Positions 33,419-39,815 of a DNA stretch of 39,815 bases are shown here, piece after piece (the first letter of the stretch is position 1; every line of letters begins with the position of its first letter). Source of the stretch: Bacteroidota bacterium (lineage in GTDB: Bacteria > Bacteroidota > Bacteroidia > Palsa-948); contig JACRAL010000005.1 of assembly GCA_016213435.1 (NCBI GenBank), positions 1-39,815 on the forward strand, written 5' to 3'. The notes beneath the pieces were generated by a model that saw only the letters and a program-made list of their open reading frames with translations, ran no database searches and had not been told where the DNA came from. Both the position numbers and the translations under genes were made by a program.

Positions 33419-35671
33419 TCATTGTGCTTTTTTGAGGTCTTTCACTTGTAATTGTAAATATGATTTTCCTTCCCATTCCTGTTCGTTAATGTGGTAACAA
33501 ATCGTGAAAGGATTTTTCTTCGCCACAAACTCATAATACTGATCCATCCCAAAACCAATTGCAGGTATAGAAACTCCCCTCTCCTTTGACAATCGAACCG
33601 AAGGCGAAGGTTGGGAGCGTAGCTCGGGGACTGGGGGTGAGGTCTGAAGCAACTCCATCTTCAAATGATTTTTCCCTACAATACTAGCATATCCTTTATC
33701 GGAAACATTTTTTGTCATAAAGTTAGGATTCATATTTCCGGGACCGAAAGGCGAGAATTGTTTCAGGATATTGTAAAATCCGGGAGTAACATCGCTAAGA
33801 TTTATTTCAGCATCAATTTCAATTTCAGGAACAAGCATTTCATCGGTAATTGTTGAAGAAACCACTTTCTCAAATTTTTCCTGAAATGCTTTCACATTTT
33901 CCGGCAACATGGTCAATCCTGCTGCAAATTTATGTCCGCCAAATTGAATGAGCAGATCGCTGCAGGCACTTATGGCCTCATATACATCAAAATCTTTTAC
34001 CGAACGCGCAGAACCCGAGACAACACCATTAGATTGCGTGAGCATAATTGTTGGGCGGTAATACGACTCGGTTAATCGCGATGCCACAATTCCAATAACG
34101 CCTTTGTGCCAGTTGGGATCAAAAAGCACAGTGGTTTTTTTTGTTTGAAGAATTGAACTATCGGCTACCATCTGCAACGCTTGCTGTGTTGTATAAATGT
34201 CCAGATCTCGTCTGTCAGAATTATTTTTGTCGAGATAATTCCCTGCTTCAACCGCATGTTCTGCCGTAGCTGAAATAAGCATTTCCACCGCCTTCTTTCC
34301 GCTTTCCATTCTTCCGGCAGCATTAATTCTCGGACCGATCACAAAAACAATATCAGTGATGGTGAGTTCTTTTTTCATTTTGGTAAGCTCCAGCATAGCA
34401 CGTATTCCGGCACGGGGGGAATTGTTAAGGTGTTTGAGTCCGTAATGAGCCAGTATACGGTTTTCTCCTGTGATGGGAACAATATCTGCCGCAATGCTGA
34501 TGGCGGTAAGATCAAGATATTGTTCAAGATTTTCAATTGGAATATTATTTTTCTGTGCAAAGGCTTGAATCAATTTAAATCCAATTCCACATCCTGAAAG
34601 TTCTTTATACGGATACGGACAATCCTTCCTTTTAGGATCAAGTACTGCTACGGCATTAGGAATTTTTTCTCCCGGCAAGTGGTGATCGCAAATAATGAAA
34701 TCAATATTTTTCTGATTTGCGTATTCTATTTTGTCAACTGCTTTGATGCCGCAGTCCAGCGCGATGATGAGAGAAAAATTATTTGCTGCAGCGAAATCAA
34801 TTCCTGCCGTGGATATTCCGTAGCCCTCTTTGTAACGATCAGGGATGTAGTAATCAATAAGACCAGACCAGACCCCCTCTCTTATCTCCCCCAAAGGGGG
34901 AGAAGATTGGGCGTGTAATGGATTACTTGAAGGAAGAGAATGAAGTTTGTTGGAAATTTGTTTTAGTACATTGTCTGTATTTCCAATCACTTCTTCGTTT
35001 TTAAATCGAATGACTGTGAATCCATTTCGATTCAGAAAATCTGTGCGATCTTCATCTTCTTGTTTTTGATAATCGTGTATATCGCCATCAACCTCAATAA
35101 TCAAAGATTTTTCTAAACAAACAAAATCTACAATAAACCTATCAATTAAATGCTGCCTTCTAAAATGAAAATCCACTCCATGTTTTCTAAGCAACTGCCA
35201 CATTATATTTTCAGCAGGAGTTGGATTATTCCTCATCTCAACAGCTTTGCTGTGCAACAACTTCCACATTTGCTTATCTGTAGTATGATAACTTGGAATG
35301 TTTCCTTCACGCCCAAACTCTCCCCCTTTGGGGGAGCTGGAGGGGGTTTGGTGTTGATTTTTAAAGAATGAATAAACCAAAGCGACCGAAGTTGTTCCAT
35401 CCACATCGTAATCGCCATAAATCAAAATCTTTTCATTGTTTTTAATTGCGCTCTCAATACGTTCAATGGCTTTGTCCATGTCCTTCATCAGGAAGGGATC
35501 ATGAAGCTGAGCTAACTGAGGACGGAAAAACAATTTTGCTTCATCGTAAGTTGTTATTCCGCGATGCCAGAGAAGATTGGCAATGACAGAACTTACATTG
35601 ATGTCTTTTGCAAGGCGCTCAACAATTTCTGCAGGTGCAGAGTCTTTTATTTTCCAACGTTTCTTAACCAC
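33419..35671 (-). CDS. recJ: single-stranded-DNA exonuclease RecJ carrying two in-frame insertions, one containing a DUF559 domain
   Basis: YGDYDVDGTTSVALVYSFF (motif I), ALDCGIKA, CDHHLPGE, GPRINAAGRM, FGGHKFAAG; interrupted at about residues 108-270 and again near the C-terminus, frame open throughout. Confidence 0.92.
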   Translation of the reverse strand: MVKKRWKIKDSAPAEIVERLAKDINVSSVIANLLWHRGITTYDEAKLFFRPQLAQLHDPFLMKDMDKAIERIESAIKNNEKILIYGDYDVDGTTSVALVYSFFKNQHQTPSSSPKGGEFGREGNIPSYHTTDKQMWKLLHSKAVEMRNNPTPAENIMWQLLRKHGVDFHFRRQHLIDRFIVDFVCLEKSLIIEVDGDIHDYQKQEDEDRTDFLNRNGFTVIRFKNEEVIGNTDNVLKQISNKLHSLPSSNPLHAQSSPPLGEIREGVWSGLIDYYIPDRYKEGYGISTAGIDFAAANNFSLIIALDCGIKAVDKIEYANQKNIDFIICDHHLPGEKIPNAVAVLDPKRKDCPYPYKELSGCGIGFKLIQAFAQKNNIPIENLEQYLDLTAISIAADIVPITGENRILAHYGLKHLNNSPRAGIRAMLELTKMKKELTITDIVFVIGPRINAAGRMESGKKAVEMLISATAEHAVEAGNYLDKNNSDRRDLDIYTTQQALQMVADSSILQTKKTTVLFDPNWHKGVIGIVASRLTESYYRPTIMLTQSNGVVSGSARSVKDFDVYEAISACSDLLIQFGGHKFAAGLTMLPENVKAFQEKFEKVVSSTITDEMLVPEIEIDAEINLSDVTPGFYNILKQFSPFGPGNMNPNFMTKNVSDKGYASIVGKNHLKMELLQTSPPVPELRSQPSPSVRLSKERGVSIPAIGFGMDQYYEFVAKKNPFTICYHINEQEWEGKSYLQLQVKDLKKAQ
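33574..33645. repeat. in-frame palindromic element near the RecJ C-terminus (QTSPPVPELRSQPSPSVRLSKERGVS)
   Basis: actcccctctcctttgacaatcgaaccgaaggcgaaggttgggagcgtagctcggggactgggggtgaggtc; interrupts '..HLKMELL...IPAIGFGMDQYY'. Confidence 0.7.
34871..34915. repeat. left inverted end of the DUF559 element
   Basis: gaccccctctcttatctcccccaaagggggagaagattgggcgtg. Confidence 0.85.
35308..35347. repeat. right inverted end of the DUF559 element
   Basis: Reverse complement aaccccctccagctcccccaaagggggagagtttgggcgtg matches the left end. Confidence 0.85.
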
Positions 35672-35743
35672 AGATTACGCAGATTAACTCAGATGAATTA
35701 CAATATTACGAAAAAGTGAAATCCTAATTCTTAAATCCTAAAT

Positions 35744-36985
35744 CTAAAACGGAAGTTGATGGGGATATCTTTCCGTATGAAGTTCTTTTACAGTTGAGAA
35801 TAGTAATTGCTTAAGTTCGTTCATGTTTTCTTTTGTGACAGCAGAAATGAAAACACATGGATCAAATAATTTTGCGATCCAGCTTTTTTTCAGATCCTCC
35901 AGGGAAATAGGTTTCAGCTCTTCCACGTCATCTGTGGTTTCATCGCCACGCAGAGTTTCTGTTTCACTTTTCAGGATGCGATGGATTTCGTGCTCCCCGC
36001 TTCGCACGGCATCAATTTTATTGAATACAGTGATGATGTATTTATCTCCCACGCCAATTTCAAGCAGTGTCTTTTTTACTTCTTTCATCTGCTCTTCAAA
36101 ACCCGGATGAGAAATATCCACCACATGAATGAGAATATCCGCTTCGCGCAGTTCATCTAGCGTGGATTTAAAACTATCTACTAATTGGTGCGGTAGTTTT
36201 CGGATAAAACCAACTGTGTCGGAAAGAAGAAAGGGCACTCTGTCGATTACCACTTTTCGAACTGTTGTATCCAGAGTTGCAAATAATTTATTTTCAGCAA
36301 ACACATCTGATTTTGCCAGCAGATTCATCAGCGTGGACTTTCCAACATTTGTATATCCAACCAGCGCAACGCGGATCATGTCTCCACGATTTCTGCGCTG
36401 TGTAGCCATCTGCCTGTCTATCTCAACTAACTTCTCTTTCAGTAAATGAATTTTCTTTCGCACGATACGTCTGTCAGTCTCGATCTCTTTTTCTCCTGCA
36501 CCGCCTCGTGTTCCTGTGCCTCCGCGCTGGCGTTCCAGGTGAGTCCACATTCCCATCAGGCGAGGATATAAATATTCGTGCTGTGCAAGTTCCACCTGAG
36601 TTTTTGCGTAAGAAGTTTTCGCGCGCTGGGCGAAAATTTCAAGGATCAACCCGGTTCGGTCTAATACTTTCCTTTCTAAGAGAATTTCCAAATTGCGTTG
36701 TTGGGAAGGAGAAATCTCATCGTCAAAAATTACGAGATCAATCTTGTTTGCATCCACAAACAATTTTACTTCATCCACTTTTCCCTTGCCGATGAAAGTT
36801 CCGGAATCGGGTCGTGATAATTGCTGGGTAAATCGTTTTACGGGTGTTGATCCCGCAGTTTCCGCAAGGAAAGCAAGCTCATCCAAAAACTCTTTGATCT
36901 TAACTTCGTTCTGTTTTTGATTGATGATTCCAATCAAAATTGATCGCTTCAGTATTTTTCCTTTTTCCTTTTTGCTTCCTAACAT
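35744..36985 (-). CDS. hflX: GTPase HflX
   Basis: RPDSGTFIGKGKVDEVK, LIFDDEISPSQQRNLE, VALVGYTNVGKSTLMNLL, LSDTVGFIRKLPHQLV. Confidence 0.95.
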   Translation of the reverse strand: MLGSKKEKGKILKRSILIGIINQKQNEVKIKEFLDELAFLAETAGSTPVKRFTQQLSRPDSGTFIGKGKVDEVKLFVDANKIDLVIFDDEISPSQQRNLEILLERKVLDRTGLILEIFAQRAKTSYAKTQVELAQHEYLYPRLMGMWTHLERQRGGTGTRGGAGEKEIETDRRIVRKKIHLLKEKLVEIDRQMATQRRNRGDMIRVALVGYTNVGKSTLMNLLAKSDVFAENKLFATLDTTVRKVVIDRVPFLLSDTVGFIRKLPHQLVDSFKSTLDELREADILIHVVDISHPGFEEQMKEVKKTLLEIGVGDKYIITVFNKIDAVRSGEHEIHRILKSETETLRGDETTDDVEELKPISLEDLKKSWIAKLFDPCVFISAVTKENMNELKQLLFSTVKELHTERYPHQLPF

Positions 36986-36997
36986 TTCATAGAAGAT

Positions 36998-37456
36998 TTA
37001 CATGCCGGGCAGCCATCCTCGCGCTACTTTTGCCCAAGGCCATGGAATAGCAAGAAAGATCACAAGAAGTGCAAGTAAGTAAAAAATCGCAGTGCGCATG
37101 TGTTTTCCTTTATCTGTTTTTGCGCGCTTTGTGAGCATGTAGCCGAGTGTGATTAAAATAATTGCGAGAACCATCATGAAAACATGTTCTATGGTCCAAA
37201 AGCGTGCAATAGGATCTTTCATGGCCGTGCCCATATCTGCTTTGCTTGCCACATTCGGGCTGATGAAATATAATAACAGCCCGAGAATTAATTGTGTGTG
37301 CGCGGATATAAATGTGAAAAGCGAAACTTTTTTATCTCCGGGCAAATAGTTTTTTTTGCCAAACCATCCGCTGAATGATTTGAAAATAGTAACGAGTAAA
37401 AGCACAAGAATAATGTAGCGGAGAAGAGAGTGGAAGAGAAGGAGTCCTGTAAGCAT
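36998..37456 (-). CDS. small integral membrane protein (cytochrome b-like family of Bacteroidota)
   Basis: Four predicted hydrophobic helices; LLFHSLLRYIILVLL, FISAHTQLILGLLLYF, IEHVFMMVLAIILITLG. Confidence 0.6.
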   Translation of the reverse strand: MLTGLLLFHSLLRYIILVLLLVTIFKSFSGWFGKKNYLPGDKKVSLFTFISAHTQLILGLLLYFISPNVASKADMGTAMKDPIARFWTIEHVFMMVLAIILITLGYMLTKRAKTDKGKHMRTAIFYLLALLVIFLAIPWPWAKVARGWLPGM

Positions 37457-37550
37457 GTGAATCAGTTTAGGGGGGTTAATGTTTAAGGTTGCAAGTTCAA
37501 AGTTATAAAAAATTGCTTCTTGTATTTAAAACACACATCTTACAATTCTT

Positions 37551-37558
37551 ATATTTGT
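37551..37558 (+). promoter_or_regulatory. candidate Bacteroidota -7 element TATATTTG upstream of thiH
   Basis: Matches TAnnTTTG; lies 6 nt before the ATG at 37565, so it would imply a near-leaderless mRNA; no clear -33 at standard spacing. Confidence 0.3.
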
Positions 37559-37564
37559 CATACT

Positions 37565-38734
37565 ATGACATTTGAAAAGGTATTTGATAAGTTTGATTGG
37601 GAAGAAGTAAAGGAAAGCATTTATTCCAAAACTTCTTTGGATGTGGAAATTGCACTTCGTAAAAAAGGGAAGCACACACTCGAAGATTTCAAAGCGCTTA
37701 TATCTCCTGGTGCATCTGAATATTTGGAGGAAATGGCACAGTTAAGTCATAGCATTACGCAAAAGCGTTTTGGGAAAACAGTTCAGCTTTATATTCCGCT
37801 TTATCTTTCGAATGAGTGTCAGAACATCTGTACCTATTGCGGTTTTAGTTTCGACAATAAAATTGCAAGGCGAACGCTTTCGAATGAGGAGATTTTAAAA
37901 GAAGTTGCTGAAATAAAAAAACTTGGATTCGAGCACGTTCTATTAGTTACCGGTGAAGCGAATAAAACTGTTGGCCTAGATTATCTGAAAAATGCCATAC
38001 AGTTGATTCGTCCTTTTTTTTCAAATATTTCCATTGAAGTTCAGCCGCTGGATACAAATGAATATGCAGAATTGATTGCACTTGGGCTCTATTCCGTACT
38101 TGTTTACCAGGAAACCTATTACCGAAAAAATTATTCCCTGCATCACACAAAAGGAAAAAAATCAAATTTCTCCTACAGAATTGAAACTCCCGAGCGGCTT
38201 GGAAATGCCGGAGTTCATAAAATTGGGATTGGGATTTTAATTGGACTCGAAGACTGGCGCACGGATAGTTTCTTTACTGCCATGCATTTGGATTATCTTG
38301 AAAAAAAATTCTGGCAGACAAAATATTCCATTTCATTTCCGCGTCTTCGTCCGCATGCGAACGAACATCCCTCTCCCGAGGGAGAGGGGGTGAGGGCTAT
38401 GTCGGACAAAGAACTCACTCAACTCATTTGCGCTTACAGGATTTTTGACGAAGAAGTGGAGCTTTCTCTTTCTACTCGCGAAAGTCCAAGATTCCGGGAT
38501 AATATTATTAAACTCGGAATCACTTCTGTCAGCGCAGGCTCAAAAACAAATCCGGGTGGATATTCGGTCGCCACTGAATCTCTTGAACAATTTGAGGTTC
38601 ACGATGACCGCTCTCCTCGGGAAATTGCTTCTATGATTCGCACAAAAGGATATGAGGCGGTTTGGAAAGATTGGGATAAAGGGTTTACTGTTTCGGGTTT
38701 GCAGTTTCCGGTTCAAATACAAAATACAGAATGA
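37565..38734 (+). CDS. thiH: 2-iminoacetate synthase ThiH (radical SAM)
   Basis: NECQNICTYCGFSFDNKI radical SAM motif; LVTGEANKTVG; YQETYYRKNYSLHHTKGKKSNF; ESPRFRDNIIKLG. Confidence 0.93.
   Translation: MTFEKVFDKFDWEEVKESIYSKTSLDVEIALRKKGKHTLEDFKALISPGASEYLEEMAQLSHSITQKRFGKTVQLYIPLYLSNECQNICTYCGFSFDNKIARRTLSNEEILKEVAEIKKLGFEHVLLVTGEANKTVGLDYLKNAIQLIRPFFSNISIEVQPLDTNEYAELIALGLYSVLVYQETYYRKNYSLHHTKGKKSNFSYRIETPERLGNAGVHKIGIGILIGLEDWRTDSFFTAMHLDYLEKKFWQTKYSISFPRLRPHANEHPSPEGEGVRAMSDKELTQLICAYRIFDEEVELSLSTRESPRFRDNIIKLGITSVSAGSKTNPGGYSVATESLEQFEVHDDRSPREIASMIRTKGYEAVWKDWDKGFTVSGLQFPVQIQNTE
38367..38399 (+). repeat. in-frame solo palindromic end in thiH (HPSPEGEGVRA)
   Basis: CCCTCTCCC-GA-GGGAGAGGG at 38369-38388 then gggtgagggct. 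Confidence 0.75.
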
Positions 38735-39489
38735 GTGTGTACCAACTTCCGGTTTTGCTTTATCATCGCATTGTCCATTCAAAAAAAGAAGTTGGCAGGC
38801 ATAAAATTTATGTTTTTAAAGACAAGTTTGAAGCACAATTAAAATTTCTGAAAGAGAATGGGTATGAAACTTTGACTTTTCAAGATTTAAAGTCTCCACT
38901 GCTCCCCTCTCCCGTGGGAGAGGGGTTGGGGGTGAGGTCAAAAATAATCCTCACATTCGATGACGGCTACGAAGACAATTACACTATTCTTTTTCCTCTT
39001 CTAAAAAAATACGGATTCAAAGCGGTAATCTATTTAGTTACACAAAAGAAAGATAATAGCTGGGGAGTTCAGGAAGGCGAACCGGTTTTTAAGATGATGA
39101 ATGAAAAACAAATTCGTGAGATGAGCGATTATGGAATTGAATTTGGCGGGCACACGCAGAACCATCCTGATCTGACAAAAATATCCATTGAAGAAGCGAA
39201 AAAAGAAATTGAAGGATGTAAAAAAGATGTGGAAGCGATCACCGGAAAACCTGCTCTGAGTTTTGCTTATCCTTTCGGTGCGCTGAATGAAAAAGTAAAA
39301 TCAGCAGTAAAAGATGCAGGATACAATTTTGGAATTGCGACTACCTCAGGCGCCAATTCATTTTCGGATGATAGGTTTCAAATCCGAAGAATAGAAATAC
39401 GTCCGCAAAATGGATTAGCAAGATTTAAATATAAAGCAAGCGGGTATTATTTTCAGAAATCTTTACTGAGTTCATTCTTTGCGAAATAG
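38731..39489 (+). CDS. polysaccharide deacetylase family protein
   Basis: LLYHRIV, ILTFDDGYEDNY, IEFGGHTQNHPDLTKIS, FAYPFGALNEKVK. Confidence 0.9.
   Translation: MSVYQLPVLLYHRIVHSKKEVGRHKIYVFKDKFEAQLKFLKENGYETLTFQDLKSPLLPSPVGEGLGVRSKIILTFDDGYEDNYTILFPLLKKYGFKAVIYLVTQKKDNSWGVQEGEPVFKMMNEKQIREMSDYGIEFGGHTQNHPDLTKISIEEAKKEIEGCKKDVEAITGKPALSFAYPFGALNEKVKSAVKDAGYNFGIATTSGANSFSDDRFQIRRIEIRPQNGLARFKYKASGYYFQKSLLSSFFAK
38900..38939 (+). repeat. in-frame solo palindromic end in the deacetylase gene (LLPSPVGEGLGVRS)
   Basis: CCCCTCTCCC-GT-GGGAGAGGGG at 38904-38925 then ttgggggtgagg. Confidence 0.8.
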
Positions 39490-39500
39490 TTTCTTCCAAT

Positions 39501-39779
39501 TTAACGTTTGTATTGCTTTAACGCGTTGGAATACAGTTTCAAAATTTCTTTCTTAAGTTTTGGAGGTGAAATGACTTTTAACATTTCTCCGTAGGAGAGC
39601 AGTTCCATAAGAAAATCAAAAGTGATACAAAGTTTGAGCCTGACACGAACTTCATCATCATCATTTATTAGTTGCCAAGGCAATCGGGTTAAACGGCATT
39701 GATTTCTATTAACATAGGAGTGATGAAAAAAAGAGAAGGGCGGCAAAATAAATAATTGTAACAAGTAGGTTCTTAGCAT
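39501..39779 (-). CDS. C-terminal part of a WYL-domain-like regulator, possibly truncated or frameshifted
   Basis: DEVRVRLKLCITFDFLMELLSYGEMLKVISPPKLKKEILKLYSNALKQY resembles the WYL C-terminal segment; the upstream portion does not read as WYL. Confidence 0.45.
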   Translation of the reverse strand: MLRTYLLQLFILPPFSFFHHSYVNRNQCRLTRLPWQLINDDDEVRVRLKLCITFDFLMELLSYGEMLKVISPPKLKKEILKLYSNALKQYKR

Positions 39780-39815
39780 AAAAATTAAAATGCTATGAAT
39801 CCACTAACAACCTCT

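Larger units (their letters stand above)
34862..35350 (-). mobile_element. palindrome-flanked DUF559 nuclease element inserted in-frame in recJ
   Basis: Inverted ends 34871-34915 and 35308-35347; internal reading frame continuous with recJ on both sides; DUF559 core at about 34934-35260. Confidence 0.8.

Noticed and set aside
34862-35350. Intein in RecJ
   Set aside because: No Cys/Ser/Thr start of a splicing block and no His-Asn before a Cys/Ser/Thr at the exit (exit reads EGVWSGLIDYY). The insert is flanked by palindromic inverted repeats instead.
34862-35350. Target-site duplication flanking the DUF559 element
   Set aside because: I could not identify a convincing direct repeat at the outer borders. 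The 'gaccagacca' run at the left edge has no counterpart at the right edge.
33419-35671. recJ as a pseudogene or assembly chimera
   Set aside because: The reading frame is open across both inserts and all recognisable RecJ motifs are present in order. An assembly artefact cannot be fully excluded without reads.
1-39815. tRNA or rRNA genes
   Set aside because: No recognisable tRNA cloverleaf or TTCGANTC-type context, nor any rRNA signature, was found by eye in the short intergenic regions.

Overview
The window looks like a Bacteroidota chromosome segment: it has a T9SS-type C-terminal sorting domain protein, an ExbB/ExbD/TonB-like trio, TAnnTTTG-like promoter motifs and AT-rich intergenic DNA. 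Core: (i) a class I ATP-dependent benzoyl-CoA reductase operon (bcrCBAD order) with the downstream dienoyl-CoA hydratase (dch), 6-hydroxycyclohexenecarbonyl-CoA dehydrogenase (had), ring-opening hydrolase (oah), a thiolase, an SDR and an ADP-forming acyl-CoA synthetase; (ii) interleaved electron-transfer genes: a b-type membrane protein, a protein with ten CxxCH motifs, a CX4CH/beta-propeller lipoprotein, a cytochrome c-porin fusion and a small c-type lipoprotein; (iii) a second, single-subunit 2-hydroxyacyl-CoA dehydratase-like gene with an unusual fusion of a ketopantoate-reductase-type dehydrogenase to a BadF/HgdC-type ATPase activator. Flanks are housekeeping genes (ruvB, exbBD/tonB-like, recJ, hflX, thiH, polysaccharide deacetylase). 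The most unusual signal is a family of short palindromic elements with shared asymmetric ends (AGCCCCACCY-x-CCTCCCCnnnGGGGAGG). They occur between genes and in-frame inside many genes. In recJ a full-size version carries an in-frame DUF559 (PD-(D/E)XK-like) nuclease domain between two such ends in inverted orientation. This suggests a nuclease-associated palindromic mobile element with MITE-like, coding-compatible derivatives. All calls come from reading the sequence and supplied translations; no database search was run.
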